Positions 46,572 to 57,473 of a stretch of 64,000 bases of DNA are shown here, one piece after another; the first letter of the stretch is position 1, and each line of letters starts with the position of its first letter. Both the position numbers and the translations under genes were made by a program. Source of the stretch: Clostridium beijerinckii (lineage in GTDB: Bacteria; Bacillota; Clostridia; Clostridiales; Clostridiaceae). The stretch covers positions 1,045,001 through 1,109,000 of the forward strand of contig NZ_CP073653.1 of NCBI RefSeq assembly GCF_018223745.1, read 5' to 3'. Under the pieces are notes generated by a model, which did not search any database, was not told the DNA's origin, and was given only the letters and a program-made list of their open reading frames with translations.

Positions 46572-47894
46572 TTATCTTCTTCTTCTGTTAGAACGGCTAT
46601 AGTAATTTTTATTCTTGCGTCTTGAATTAGATGCAGCATTTTTAATAAGAGCAATAAGAGTTACGATAATAGCCAAACCTACTAAAGTAGAAATGTAGAT
46701 AATTAAATTATCTTTAATTATTGAACCTAGTGAAATATCAACTGAACCTGTAACTTCTTCAGAATGATTTCTTGTACTATAAGTAAGTTTAGTATTTTTA
46801 TTGAATAGTAAACTCCATGCAGTAGAATCTGTTCCTTTATAAGTAATCTGAGATTCAGAATCGTTTATAGCATTTTTATAATAGTTCACATCTTGAGTCA
46901 ATTTAATTGGAACAGAGATAGTTTTTGTAGGCCCAAATAATATAAATGGTTTATATTTTACATCAGCGGTTCCAACACTTTCACCATTTGATTTATAAAC
47001 TTCTTTTTTAGCACCATAGCTATAATCCATAATAGCATCCATATCATTAAATTTTGTCATATCTGCATTATCAATTTGTCTACTTTTAAGAACAATACCA
47101 ATTAACTGACGCCCATCTCTATCATAAACAGTCGCTAAACAACCGCCAGCTTCATTAGTTGTACCAGTTTTACCAGCAAGGTTACCATTTTTACCAAGTG
47201 TTAAGTTTCTATTTTCTAAAATTATTCTAGAATTTTTTAAATTTATAGGAGCTTTTTCAAGTTCCATTGTTTCTCTTTCCCAAGGATTTGCAAAAGCTGC
47301 CTTCATGATCATTGAAAGGTCATATGCTGTAGTGTAATGATTTGGATCATGAAGTCCATTAGGAGTAACAAAGTTACTATTATTAGCTCCAAGTTCTTTT
47401 GCTTTTTTATTCATTAATTCAGCAAATGATTTAACATCTCCGGAAATATTGTCTGCTATTACATATGCAGTATCATTACCAGAAAAAAGTAGTAAGCCCT
47501 TCATTATATCATCGGCAGTTACTTTGTCACCAGGCTGCATAGTATTATGCATATAATTTAAATTTAAAGAGTATTCAGGTTGTTCCTTTGCAGATTTAGT
47601 ATATTCAAGCTGATCTGCTTTGTCTTTGCTTTCAGCTAATAATAAGCCAGTTAAAAGTTTTGTTGTACTAGCAGGATATCTCTTGCTGTCAGCATCCTTG
47701 CAATAAATTATCTCTCCTGTTTCTAAATCCATAGTTAAAGCAGCTTCAGCTTTAATGTTTGGTAAGTTCTCTGATGAAGTTTCAGTATTAGGTTTTGCAG
47801 AATTGCTTGCTGCATAACTTGCCATACTTAATGGACTAAATAAAGAAAGAGAAAGGGTTAATGCAAATGCTTTTAAAATTAAATTTTTTTTCAA
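46572..47894 (-). CDS. dacA: D-alanyl-D-alanine carboxypeptidase (penicillin-binding protein, S11)
   Basis: About 440 residues. It trims the terminal D-Ala from peptidoglycan stem peptides outside the membrane. Signal peptide (LILKAFALTLSLSLFSPLSM) is followed by the penicillin-binding motifs: SxxK in PASTTKLL, SxN in SGNDTAY and KTG in AGKTGTT. A C-terminal membrane helix (LIIYISTLVGLAIIVTLIAL) and a basic Arg/Lys tail anchor it. The start is taken as TTG at 47894: GGAGAG is seven bases upstream. The GTG at 47909 is less well placed. Adjacent to murT-gatD, also wall genes, but separated by 165 bp. Confidence 0.9.
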   Translation of the reverse strand: MKKNLILKAFALTLSLSLFSPLSMASYAASNSAKPNTETSSENLPNIKAEAALTMDLETGEIIYCKDADSKRYPASTTKLLTGLLLAESKDKADQLEYTKSAKEQPEYSLNLNYMHNTMQPGDKVTADDIMKGLLLFSGNDTAYVIADNISGDVKSFAELMNKKAKELGANNSNFVTPNGLHDPNHYTTAYDLSMIMKAAFANPWERETMELEKAPINLKNSRIILENRNLTLGKNGNLAGKTGTTNEAGGCLATVYDRDGRQLIGIVLKSRQIDNADMTKFNDMDAIMDYSYGAKKEVYKSNGESVGTADVKYKPFILFGPTKTISVPIKLTQDVNYYKNAINDSESQITYKGTDSTAWSLLFNKNTKLTYSTRNHSEEVTGSVDISLGSIIKDNLIIYISTLVGLAIIVTLIALIKNAASNSRRKNKNYYSRSNRRRR

Positions 47895-48059
47895 GTCAAA
47901 TCTCTCCACTTCTTTTAAACATATATAAAATAATAATCTTTTTTAACATGCCTTAAGTATAATAAAACATTTTAAGTATAACATTTATGTAATGCTATAA
48001 CAATAAATGTTATGTAAAAAGTTACAAACAATATATGAGAATTTACAATTTTGTAATAT

Positions 48060-48782
48060 TTACTTTAGTCTTTGTATTATAGAATTTTTTGCTTTTAATT
48101 CGAAATTATCATTCAAGTTTTCTAATTTTACATCTTCTCCGTATTTGTTCTTCAAAGCTAATGTTAGAAGCCTATCTGCAAATTCTGGATTTTTTGAAAG
48201 AAAAGAGCCATGAAAATACGAACCAAATGTATTTTTATAGATACATCCTTCATATCCATCTTCACCATTATTGCCATATCCGTGAATGCATTTTCCAAGG
48301 GGAGTATGGTCATTTATATATGTTCTACCAGAATGATTTTCAAATCCAACATAAGTTTCATTAAATTCTTCGTTAAATATTTCTGTATTTCCAATAAATC
48401 TAGTATCCCCGCCTTCGGTATATAGATTTAAAATACCAAGTCCATCTATTTTTTCTCCATTTGGAGCAGTGTAGTATTTACCTAATAATTGATATCCGCC
48501 GCATATAGCTAGCATAACTTTGCCATCTTCAATATAACTTGTTAAAGCATCTTTCTTTATCTCATTTAAATCATTAGAGACTATAGACTGTTCATAGTCT
48601 TGGCCACCACCGAAGAAGATGATGTCCACATTGTCTTTATCTATGTTTTCACCTATTGAAGTATTTATTATATCTACATCAATTCCTCTAAGGGCTGCTC
48701 TATGTTTTAAAATGAGTACATTACCTACGTCACCATATACATTTAGTAAATCCGGATATAAATGACAAATAGTTAATTCCAT
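48060..48782 (-). CDS. gatD: Lipid II isoglutaminyl synthase, glutaminase subunit
   Basis: 240 residues, class I glutamine amidotransferase-like domain of the CobB/CobQ type. It supplies ammonia from glutamine to MurT to amidate the D-Glu of lipid II. Nucleophile Cys94 is in LAICGGYQ; the catalytic His is in YFHGSFLSKNPE; FFGGGQDYEQ is conserved. It starts 18 bp after murT in the same operon, the usual order. Confidence 0.94.
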   Translation of the reverse strand: MELTICHLYPDLLNVYGDVGNVLILKHRAALRGIDVDIINTSIGENIDKDNVDIIFFGGGQDYEQSIVSNDLNEIKKDALTSYIEDGKVMLAICGGYQLLGKYYTAPNGEKIDGLGILNLYTEGGDTRFIGNTEIFNEEFNETYVGFENHSGRTYINDHTPLGKCIHGYGNNGEDGYEGCIYKNTFGSYFHGSFLSKNPEFADRLLTLALKNKYGEDVKLENLNDNFELKAKNSIIQRLK

Positions 48783-48800
48783 AATAGTATTCTCCTTATC

Positions 48801-50159
48801 TTACCAAAGTTTTTTTATATAACCTTTTGAATGAAGATATTTTCTATAATTAATCATTGCAGTATAAGTTGCTAATATATATATTTTTTTAGATGCAGAT
48901 TCCTTAATTTTATCTGTAAGCTCTTCATAATCTTCTTTTAAAATAAATTTATCTACATTTAATCCAGCAACCTTTAATCTTACTGCCATATCATACATTC
49001 TAATTCCTGATACAAAAATATCTTCTATTTTTAAACTAGATATTTTTTCGAAGTCTACATCCCAAATCCAAGAGACATCACGTCCGTCAGCGTAATTATC
49101 ATTTAACATGAAAACTGCTGAAAATTCACTCGTATTAAGAGCAAGGGTGTCTAAAGCTTGGTTATATCCAGCTGGATTTTTTACTAATATAATTTGTACA
49201 TCTTTATTATCAATAGATATTTGCTCTTGTCTGCCAAAGCTTGAACTTTGATTTTGAAGAGAAGCTTTAATTACTGAGTCTTCTATTCCAAGTTCTTTTG
49301 AAATGGCAAATGCACATAAGGCGTTGTAAATATTATAAGCACCTGATTGGCTTATGAAAACTTCAGTGTCATTAATTAATACAGAAGAGTTTTCAGGTGT
49401 TAAATCAAAAATTTTATTTACAGCATAAGCAAGTTCAGAACGCTTGTAACCACATTCAGGACAGTAAAAATCGCCTAAGTGATTATAAGTAACTAGATTA
49501 TATGAATAAGGTGCCTTACAGAACTTACAGAACTTTGCATCAGCATTTATTTCCAATGTAGTATCTTCTTTAATAGGTGTATTAAAACCATAATATACTA
49601 CTGGATTTTTTATATCTAACTTTCCGAGTAAAGATTCATCACCATTCAAAACTAGTTTTGACTCAGGAACTTTAGTCACACCTTCTAAAATTTTAACTAG
49701 AGTTGTATAAACCTCTCCATATCTATCTAGCTGATCCCTAAATAAATTAGTTACAGTTATTATTTCAGGGGTTATATGTTCTGTAATGAATTTTACATTA
49801 GCCTCATCAACTTCTATTACCGCATAAGGATTTTCTTTTTTCTTAAAAAAAGAATAGTTGGAAACAAAACAAGCTACGATACCTGGGTATAAATTGGCTC
49901 CAGTGCTATTTGTTATAACGTGTAATTTATTTTCCTTTAGGATATTATAAATCATGCTTGTAGTTGTTGTTTTTCCGTTAGTTCCAGTAACTAGAATCAC
50001 CTTGTATCCATTACTAACATGTTTTAAGATTGATTTATCAATTTTTAAAGCTATCTTACCAGGAAAATTACTTCCACCTTTTACAATGTGTTTTGCAGAA
50101 AACGCAGTAATTTTTGATAGTAATATGCTTAAAATAGATTTAATATTAATTTCACTCAC
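48801..50159 (-). CDS. murT: Lipid II isoglutaminyl synthase, Mur-ligase-like subunit
   Basis: 452 residues. The P-loop TGTNGKTTTTS is at about 58-68, and the Mur-ligase central domain contains the MurT-specific four-Cys zinc ribbon (CKFC and CPEC, about residues 206-232). The C-terminal DUF1727 domain follows. With GatD it converts D-isoglutamate of lipid II to D-isoglutamine, which promotes crosslinking and changes muramyl-peptide recognition. The start is GTG; the ribosome site (GGGCGG) is almost adjacent, so the exact start is a little uncertain. The divergent zapA-like gene shares the 274-bp upstream region. Confidence 0.95.
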   Translation of the reverse strand: MSEINIKSILSILLSKITAFSAKHIVKGGSNFPGKIALKIDKSILKHVSNGYKVILVTGTNGKTTTTSMIYNILKENKLHVITNSTGANLYPGIVACFVSNYSFFKKKENPYAVIEVDEANVKFITEHITPEIITVTNLFRDQLDRYGEVYTTLVKILEGVTKVPESKLVLNGDESLLGKLDIKNPVVYYGFNTPIKEDTTLEINADAKFCKFCKAPYSYNLVTYNHLGDFYCPECGYKRSELAYAVNKIFDLTPENSSVLINDTEVFISQSGAYNIYNALCAFAISKELGIEDSVIKASLQNQSSSFGRQEQISIDNKDVQIILVKNPAGYNQALDTLALNTSEFSAVFMLNDNYADGRDVSWIWDVDFEKISSLKIEDIFVSGIRMYDMAVRLKVAGLNVDKFILKEDYEELTDKIKESASKKIYILATYTAMINYRKYLHSKGYIKKLW

Positions 50160-50433
50160 CGCCCAATTCTAGTTATATATAAGAATGATTAACACAATAA
50201 AGTAATATTAATCATTTTTATACAATTAAACAATAAAATAATCAAAATAAGTATAGCATAAAATTTAAGAAGTACGAAAACTTTTTTAGCAATTGAATAG
50301 ATATAGGTTGTTTTTCGTAAATTTAAAGAAAAAGTGCAAGAATTCAAGGTTCAGTTAACCTAACATAATTGTTTTATTAGTGAATATACCATATAATTAG
50401 AAGTAATAAAGAATTTTACGAGGTGCTATTATT

Positions 50434-52398
50434 ATGATTAGGGTAACAGTTAATATAAATGGTATGAATTATAACTTAAAAGGGGAAAAAGACGAAAAAT
50501 ATTTGCTTGGGGTAGCAAATTTTGTTGATACAAGAATTAAAGAAATTCTGTCTAAGAAAGCTAGTTTTAGTACAACAGATGCTTCTGTTTTAGCGGCGGT
50601 GAATATAGCTGATGAACTTTACGAGTGTGATTTAGAATTAGATAAAGCAATTAAAATAAAAGAAGCCATTAGTGGTGAAAATTCTTCGTTAAAGAAGAAA
50701 GTAGACGAGCTTAGCTTGCAATTAGAAAATATAAATAGAGAAAAATCAGAACTTCAAAATAATTTTCAGAAGAAAGAAGAAGAACTACATGGGAAATATA
50801 ATAATGTAGAAGTAAAATTTAGTTCATTAAGTGATGAAATTAATAAACTGAAAATTGAAAATGAAAAGCTGAAAAAAGAAAATAAATTAATAACTGATGA
50901 GAATAAGAGAAATAAGAATAGTAATGAAGCCTTAACAAAAGATATTTCCGACTATAAAGAGAAGAGCAAGATTCTTTATAAGAAGATAGATGAGGCCAAA
51001 AACAAAGAGCATAGATTAGATAAGCAAGTGCAACAAGCTAATGAACAAGTAAGTAGTTTAACTAGCGAACTTACTAAAGTTAGCAAAGAAAAAGATATGG
51101 TGACTGAACAACTAAACGAAATGACTGCTGTAAATTTTGAGTTAGATAAGCAAATAAAAGAACTTACTCAAACTAAGTTAAATTTAGAAAATAAGATGCT
51201 TCTATTACAAGAAAAGAATATCTCGCTAGAAGCTGATTATAATAATGTGTGTAAGGAATTAAAAAAAGCAAGCGAAAACTTAAAATATGAAATTAGTAAT
51301 AAAGAGGTTATAAACAAAGAATATACCTCATGTAAAGCAAATTTAGAAAAATTAAATGAGGAGCATCATAAATGTGCTAAAGAACTTGCGGAGTATAAGG
51401 AAAAGTTAGAAAATCAAATTACGACTAATAATGCAATAACTTCTAAAGCTAGAGAAGAAAAAGAAATACTAAAAAATAAAATTACAGAATTGTTACTAAG
51501 TGAAGAAGAATTAAATAAAAAAATTAAAAAATTACTTGAAAGAGAGCAGGAATTAAATGATAGTTTAAAACTTGAAAAAGATAATGCTGTTAAATTAACA
51601 AAAGAAATTCAAGATAATAATATGGAAAAAGCTGATCTTAATAAACAGCTTAATGATCTATTTGAAGAATCAGAAAAAGAGATTACGGAATGTAAGCAAA
51701 AATTGAGCAAGCTGAATAAAGAAAATGAAGGGTTAGTAAGTCAAATTGATTTATTAAATGAAGAAAAGGATACTTTAGTAAGCGAAATTAATAAATTAAA
51801 TAAAAAACAAGATATTTTAAATAATGAAATTAAAAATATCAATGATACTAACGATAAATTATCACAAGAAATAGAGAATTCTGATAGAGAAAAAGAAAGA
51901 TTAGAAGGGGAATTAAAAATAACAAGAAATGATAATGAAAAGCTAAAAGGTGAACTTAAAGAAGTTCATGAAGAAAAAGAAGTAGAAGTTAACATTAAGG
52001 TAAAAGAGATTGAGGAAGTAAGCAATACATTAGAGTGTAAAGAAAATGACTTAAGAAGAATTAAAGAAGAATTAGCAAGTAGAGAGAGAGCTTTAGCTAG
52101 ATTAGAAAAGGAATTGGAAGATAAAGAAGGGATTTTCCTAAAATTAAAAAGAGAAATAGAAGCTAAGGAAAAAGATTTGAATACAAGTAAGGTATCAATA
52201 GATGATTTACAAGGAAAGATGTCAACACTAGCTAAAGAAAAAGAAGAATTAGCTAATGAAAATGATAAACTTAATCAAGAAGCAAGAACTTTTCACAATA
52301 GGTTATTTGAGCTACAAGCAGAAATAATAAACAAAGAAATAGAAATTGCAAGAGCTAAAAAAGAACAAGTAGGTCCTATTGTAAAAAAGAAAAGATAA
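50434..52398 (+). CDS. ZapA-domain protein with giant coiled coil
   Basis: 654 residues. The first 75 or so form a ZapA domain (VTVNINGMNYNLKG, LLGVANFVDTRIKEI, AAVNIADELYE), the family that binds and bundles FtsZ at the division ring. ZapA proteins are usually 80-180 residues. Here about 560 residues of Lys/Glu-rich, heptad-like coiled coil follow (about 85-640), with no further domain. Ribosome site ACGAGGTG. The U32 peptidase gene follows after 16 bp, so they form an operon; a zapA-U32-mutS2 order is common in clostridia. The long coil could act as a spacer tethering FtsZ filaments to another structure (inference). Confidence 0.85.
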   Translation: MIRVTVNINGMNYNLKGEKDEKYLLGVANFVDTRIKEILSKKASFSTTDASVLAAVNIADELYECDLELDKAIKIKEAISGENSSLKKKVDELSLQLENINREKSELQNNFQKKEEELHGKYNNVEVKFSSLSDEINKLKIENEKLKKENKLITDENKRNKNSNEALTKDISDYKEKSKILYKKIDEAKNKEHRLDKQVQQANEQVSSLTSELTKVSKEKDMVTEQLNEMTAVNFELDKQIKELTQTKLNLENKMLLLQEKNISLEADYNNVCKELKKASENLKYEISNKEVINKEYTSCKANLEKLNEEHHKCAKELAEYKEKLENQITTNNAITSKAREEKEILKNKITELLLSEEELNKKIKKLLEREQELNDSLKLEKDNAVKLTKEIQDNNMEKADLNKQLNDLFEESEKEITECKQKLSKLNKENEGLVSQIDLLNEEKDTLVSEINKLNKKQDILNNEIKNINDTNDKLSQEIENSDREKERLEGELKITRNDNEKLKGELKEVHEEKEVEVNIKVKEIEEVSNTLECKENDLRRIKEELASRERALARLEKELEDKEGIFLKLKREIEAKEKDLNTSKVSIDDLQGKMSTLAKEKEELANENDKLNQEARTFHNRLFELQAEIINKEIEIARAKKEQVGPIVKKKR

Positions 52399-52414
52399 TC
52401 AATGAAGGAGAAAT

Positions 52415-54775
52415 ATGAATAAGATAGAATTACTGGCTCCAGCAGGAAGCATGGAGAGTTTAATTGCTGCTATAAATAATGGAGCAGATGCAATATATCT
52501 TGGTGGAAATAAATTTTCAGCTAGAGCTTATGCATCAAATTTTGATAATGAAACAATGATGAAGGCTGTTGATTATGCTCATAGCTATAATGTAAAAGTA
52601 TATGTAACTATAAATACAATTTTAAAACAAAGTGAATTAAAGGAAGCTTTAAAATATGCAGGATACCTTTATGAAATTGGAGTAGATGCAATAATAATAC
52701 AAGATTTAGGGCTAGTAAAATTAATAAGAGATGTGTATCCTGATTTTGAACTTCATGCATCTACACAAATGACAATTCATAATGCAGAGGGAGCCTTATA
52801 TTTTAGAGAAAAAGGAATGCAGAGAATAGTTTTATCTAGAGAGCTTACAGTAGATGAAATTAAGTATATTTCAAAAGACTTAGGAATTGAGACAGAAATA
52901 TTTGTGCATGGTGCTTTGTGTGTATGTTATTCAGGACAGTGCTTAATGAGTTCTATGATTGGCGGAAGAAGCGGAAATAGAGGAAGGTGTGCACAACCTT
53001 GTAGAATGCAGTATACCTTAAAGGGTGAAAATTTTGGAGAAAGAAAGGCTTATCTTTTAAGTCCTAAGGATACATGTTTTATTGATGATATGGACGCCAT
53101 TATAAAGAGTGGAACTTCGTCATTAAAAGTTGAAGGAAGAATGAAAAAGCCAGAATATGTTGCTGGAGTTACAAGGAATTATAGAAAAGCTATTGATAAG
53201 GTATTAGTAAATACAAAGTTTGATTTACAAAGGGGAAGACAAGAATTAGCACAGCTATTTAATAGAGAAGGTTTTGCTAAAGCATATCTATATAAAAATG
53301 TAGGAAAAGATATGATGAGTTATAATTACCCTAAAAATACTGGTGTATATATAGGTCAGGTGTCTAACAGTGGAGAAGTTAAACTAGAATCAAGTGTATC
53401 TTTGGGTGATGGTATAAGGTTTAATGACGATGGATTTACTTTAAGTAAAATTTTAAATAATAATAATGAAGTTAAGGAAGCTTTTAAGGGTGAAACAGTA
53501 AAATTATTTCCAACTGGGGGATACAAAAAAGGTTATAAGCTATATAAGATGTCTGATAAAAAACTTTATGATGAGTTAAATGATGATTTAAAACCTTATA
53601 AAAGGAAGATAAATTTAACTGGAGAGATTGAATTTAAAGTTAATGCACCTCTTTGTATTAAAGCAAAATACAATAAAAAAGAATATAGAGTTTATGGAGA
53701 AATGGTTGAAGAAGCAACGAATAAACCATTAACAAGAGAAAGAGTAGAGGAAGCCTTAAGAAAATCAGGAGAAATTCCATATAAATTTGATAAGATAATT
53801 TTTGATGTTTTTGACGATGGATTTATAAGAATTTCATCTATAAATAATCTAAGAAGAGAATTATTTGAAAAGATTTTAAAAGAAGAAATAAGTTCATATA
53901 GAAGGAAAAGAACAGAAGGAACTATTAAAGAATATAATGCAAAATGTCAGGAAAACTTAGGCTATATTTATAGTTGTATTACAAAAGATCAACTAAAGGC
54001 ACTACTTGAGGATGATAAGGCTCAAAATATAGCGTTAGATATATTTTTCAGCAGGCAAAAACATGCGTTGAATAAAAATGATTTAAAGAATTTATATGAA
54101 ACTTCAAAAGATAAAAATATATATTTAAAAGTTCCAAGTATTATTAAGCAGGAATTTAATAGCATAGTAAAGATAATAGATGAACTAAAATCTTATATAA
54201 AGGGAATAATTACATCTAATGCTGGAATAATAAAAATCTATAAAGATAAACTATTTATAATAGGAGATTATAAGTTAAATATATTTAATAAAGAAGCGGC
54301 TGGATTTTATGCGCAAGACGTTGACATTCCATTCTTAAGTCTTGAACTAAATCGAAAAGAAATAAAAGAATTAATGAAGCACACTAACTGCAACATGGGA
54401 ATAAATATTTATGGAAAAACTGAGCTTATGATTAGTGAATATTGTCCTATGGGAAGTACTTTTGGCAATAAGTCATCTAAAAAAGAATGTAGTGGTGTGT
54501 GTATGAAGGACAACTTTAAGTTAATAGATAGAATGAACGAAAGTTTTACTGTTTTGGGTGATAATAGCTGTAGAAGTTATATTTTAAATTCAATATCTAC
54601 AAATTTAATTGATGAAATGGAAGAACTTAAGTCTTTTAATATTTCAAATTTTAGAGTAGACTTTAAAGATGAAAGTTATGATGAAGTAAAAGATGTTTTA
54701 AATCAAATTACTCGTAAAGCAAAAAATGAAAATAATAAATATACTAAGGGCCACTATAAACGTGGAGTAGAATAA
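52415..54775 (+). CDS. U32 family peptidase (RlhA/YrrO-like) with DUF3656
   Basis: 786 residues. The N-terminal U32 domain starts IELLAPAGSMESL and contains ELHASTQMTIHNAEGA, FVHGALCVCYSGQCL and GGRSGNRGRCAQPCR, whose cysteines are the conserved set thought to hold a cofactor. The second half includes a DUF3656-like region and ends with a third Cys-containing segment (CPMGS..CSGVC). Members are linked to 23S rRNA C2501 hydroxylation (RlhA) or collagenase-like activity; the first is more likely for this length. Same operon as the ZapA-coil gene. Confidence 0.9.
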   Translation: MNKIELLAPAGSMESLIAAINNGADAIYLGGNKFSARAYASNFDNETMMKAVDYAHSYNVKVYVTINTILKQSELKEALKYAGYLYEIGVDAIIIQDLGLVKLIRDVYPDFELHASTQMTIHNAEGALYFREKGMQRIVLSRELTVDEIKYISKDLGIETEIFVHGALCVCYSGQCLMSSMIGGRSGNRGRCAQPCRMQYTLKGENFGERKAYLLSPKDTCFIDDMDAIIKSGTSSLKVEGRMKKPEYVAGVTRNYRKAIDKVLVNTKFDLQRGRQELAQLFNREGFAKAYLYKNVGKDMMSYNYPKNTGVYIGQVSNSGEVKLESSVSLGDGIRFNDDGFTLSKILNNNNEVKEAFKGETVKLFPTGGYKKGYKLYKMSDKKLYDELNDDLKPYKRKINLTGEIEFKVNAPLCIKAKYNKKEYRVYGEMVEEATNKPLTRERVEEALRKSGEIPYKFDKIIFDVFDDGFIRISSINNLRRELFEKILKEEISSYRRKRTEGTIKEYNAKCQENLGYIYSCITKDQLKALLEDDKAQNIALDIFFSRQKHALNKNDLKNLYETSKDKNIYLKVPSIIKQEFNSIVKIIDELKSYIKGIITSNAGIIKIYKDKLFIIGDYKLNIFNKEAAGFYAQDVDIPFLSLELNRKEIKELMKHTNCNMGINIYGKTELMISEYCPMGSTFGNKSSKKECSGVCMKDNFKLIDRMNESFTVLGDNSCRSYILNSISTNLIDEMEELKSFNISNFRVDFKDESYDEVKDVLNQITRKAKNENNKYTKGHYKRGVE

Positions 54776-54937
54776 TACCAAGGAATAGTTGACGGTTTGT
54801 AATTGATAATTAAGGTGAAAATTACTTTGAAACTTATTAGAAAGAGAGTATTTTAAGTTTTATAAGTATAAAGTTTTAGTTATCTCTTATATGCTGTCAA
54901 TTATTGATTGATCGATTGATTGTTAGGATGTGGGATA

Positions 54938-57298
54938 ATGAATGAAAGATCTCTAAGAATTTTAGAGTTTAATAAGATAAAAGAAAAAATTAAAAAATAT
55001 GCAAGAACAAATGCTGCTAAAGTAAAAGTTGAGGCTCTTGAGCCTTATGATAATTTATATGAAATAAATAATAAGTTAGAAGAGACAAACGAGGCTCTTG
55101 AAATCTTAATATCAAAGGGGAATCCACCACTTGAAGGATTAGCTGATATACATGAAGGTATAGAAAGAGCTAAAAAGGGAGGAACCTTATCACCAGGACA
55201 ATTATTAAAAGTTGGTGGAATGCTTAAAGCTACGAGAAATATGAAGGAATTCTTTAAAAGAGAAGAAGTTGAAAAGTCATATCCAAAACTTGAAGACTTA
55301 GCTTACATATTAGCTCCAGTAAAAGCATTAGAAGACGAAATAGAAAGAGCTATAGTATCAGAGGATGAAATTAGTGATAAAGCTAGCCAAACTCTTTATA
55401 ATATCAGACGAAGCTTAAAAGAAAAGAATTCTTCAGTTAGGGAAAAAATAAGTTCTATTGTTAGAAGTAATTCAAAATACTTACAGGATGATTTATATAC
55501 TATGAGAGGCGATAGATATGTGCTTCCTGTAAAATCAGAATATAAAAGTCAAGTTCCAGGACTTGTACACGATCAAAGTTCAACTGGAGCAACTTTTTTT
55601 ATAGAGCCTATGAGTCTAGTAAATTTAAACAATGAAATAAGAGAGTTGTTTTTAAAAGAAAAAGCTGAAATAGAGAGGATACTTTCTGATCTTTCATTGA
55701 AAGTTAAAATTAATGGAGATTCATGTTTAAGTAACCTAAAGGTACTTGTTGAGTTTGACTTTATATTTGCAAAAGGAAGATATGCATCTGCATTAAATGC
55801 TGTAAAGCCTATAGTTAGAGAAGATGGAGCATTTAGCATATTCTCTGGAAGGCATCCATTAATAGAAAGCGATAAAGTTGTGCCATCAGATATATATCTA
55901 GGGGAAGAATTTCAAACCTTGATGATAACAGGACCAAATACCGGCGGTAAGACAGTTACAATAAAAACTGTTGGTTTGCTTCATATTATGGGATTAAGCG
56001 GATTATTAATTCCTGCTAGAGATAACTCATCTATAGCCTTCTTTAAAGAAATATTTGCAGATATAGGTGATGAACAAAGTATTGAACAAAGCTTGTCTAC
56101 TTTCTCATCTCATATGACTAATATAGTTAATATCATGAAGCATGTAGATGACAAGTCTTTAGCTTTATTTGATGAGCTTGGTGCAGGTACAGATCCAGCA
56201 GAAGGAGCAGCTCTTGCAGTATCAATATTAGAAACTTTAAGAAATAGAGGCGCAAAGCTAATCGCAACAACTCACTATAGTGAACTTAAAGCTTATGCAT
56301 TAAAAACAGATGGTGTAGAAAATGCTTCTGTTGAATTTGATATAGAAACCTTGAGGCCAACTTATAGATTATTAATTGGTGTTCCAGGTAAATCAAATGC
56401 CTTTGAGATTTCTAAGAGATTAGGACTTGTAGAAGGTGTCATTAAACGCGCAAAAGAATATATGTCCGAGGAAAATCTTCAATTTGAAAATCTAATCAGG
56501 GAACTTCAAGAAAAAAGTATAATAGCTAAAAAAGAAGCAAGGGAAGCTAAGATACTTAGAGATCAAGCAGAAGATCTTAAAAAGAAGTATGAAGAAAAGC
56601 TTGAAAAATTAGAAAATACTAGGGAAAAAGCTTATATGGATGCTAGACGTGAGGCTAAAGAGATAATTGCAAATGCTAAAGATGAAGCTGATGATATTTT
56701 AAAAGCTATGAGAGAGCTTGAAAAGCTTGGAATAGCAGGTGGCGGAAGGCAAAGACTTGAAGAAGAGAGGAAGAAACTTAAAGATAGTTTAGAAGAAAGA
56801 GAAAAAGGAATTCACAAGATGAAGGAAAATGAGGGGGAATCTATAACTAATGTAACTCTTGGAATGGAAGCTTACCTGCCTTCATTAAATCAAAAAGTAA
56901 TTATTGTTTCTATGCCAGATAACAGAGGCGAAGTTCAAGTTGAAGCTGGAATAATGAAAGTAAATGTTAAGCTTAAAGATTTAAGAAAAACTCAAGTTAC
57001 CAAAGAAGAAAAAGTAAGAAGAAAAAGAGAAGTAAAGCTTAATCTAAGTAATGTAGAATCTAGAGTAGACTTAAGGGGATTAGATGCAGAAGAAGCGTGC
57101 TACAAAGCAGATAAATATTTAGATGATGCATATATGGCTAATTTAGGGGAAGTAACAATAGTTCATGGTAAAGGAACTGGAGTACTTCGTAAAGCAATAA
57201 ATGATATGCTTAAGAGACATCCACATGTAAAATCATATAGGCTAGGTGCATATGGTGAAGGTGGAGACGGAGTTACTATGGTAGAACTTAAGGGGTAG
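54938..57298 (+). CDS. mutS2: Endonuclease MutS2
   Basis: About 786 residues. MutS-like ATPase with Walker A TGPNTGGKTVT near residue 330, then the Walker B region LALFDELGAGTDP and the switch His in TTHYSEL. A charged coiled coil follows, then the C-terminal Smr nuclease domain (VDLRGLDAEEA, VHGKGTGVLR). In Firmicutes it senses collided ribosomes or blocks homologous recombination, and is not in mismatch repair. ATG 54938 (MNERSLRIL) is preferred over the upstream TTG 54920, which has no ribosome site. Confidence 0.95.
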   Translation: MNERSLRILEFNKIKEKIKKYARTNAAKVKVEALEPYDNLYEINNKLEETNEALEILISKGNPPLEGLADIHEGIERAKKGGTLSPGQLLKVGGMLKATRNMKEFFKREEVEKSYPKLEDLAYILAPVKALEDEIERAIVSEDEISDKASQTLYNIRRSLKEKNSSVREKISSIVRSNSKYLQDDLYTMRGDRYVLPVKSEYKSQVPGLVHDQSSTGATFFIEPMSLVNLNNEIRELFLKEKAEIERILSDLSLKVKINGDSCLSNLKVLVEFDFIFAKGRYASALNAVKPIVREDGAFSIFSGRHPLIESDKVVPSDIYLGEEFQTLMITGPNTGGKTVTIKTVGLLHIMGLSGLLIPARDNSSIAFFKEIFADIGDEQSIEQSLSTFSSHMTNIVNIMKHVDDKSLALFDELGAGTDPAEGAALAVSILETLRNRGAKLIATTHYSELKAYALKTDGVENASVEFDIETLRPTYRLLIGVPGKSNAFEISKRLGLVEGVIKRAKEYMSEENLQFENLIRELQEKSIIAKKEAREAKILRDQAEDLKKKYEEKLEKLENTREKAYMDARREAKEIIANAKDEADDILKAMRELEKLGIAGGGRQRLEEERKKLKDSLEEREKGIHKMKENEGESITNVTLGMEAYLPSLNQKVIIVSMPDNRGEVQVEAGIMKVNVKLKDLRKTQVTKEEKVRRKREVKLNLSNVESRVDLRGLDAEEACYKADKYLDDAYMANLGEVTIVHGKGTGVLRKAINDMLKRHPHVKSYRLGAYGEGGDGVTMVELKG

Positions 57299-57473
57299 TT
57301 ATTTTTTTCATATACCTAATATTTTTACTTATTTAAGTTAAAAATATCATTAAAATTATTGTTAGTAAGAATATTATACAAATATTAATGTATAATTAAG
57401 TAAAGCTATAATTAAATTTCTCTTAAGTTTTTGTTTTATAGTGTTAAGTGTACGTTAGATAAGAGGTGATAAT

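Noticed and set aside
48007..48425. Three short plus-strand frames opposite gatD
   Set aside because: They overlap each other and the conserved gatD gene, with no initiation signals.
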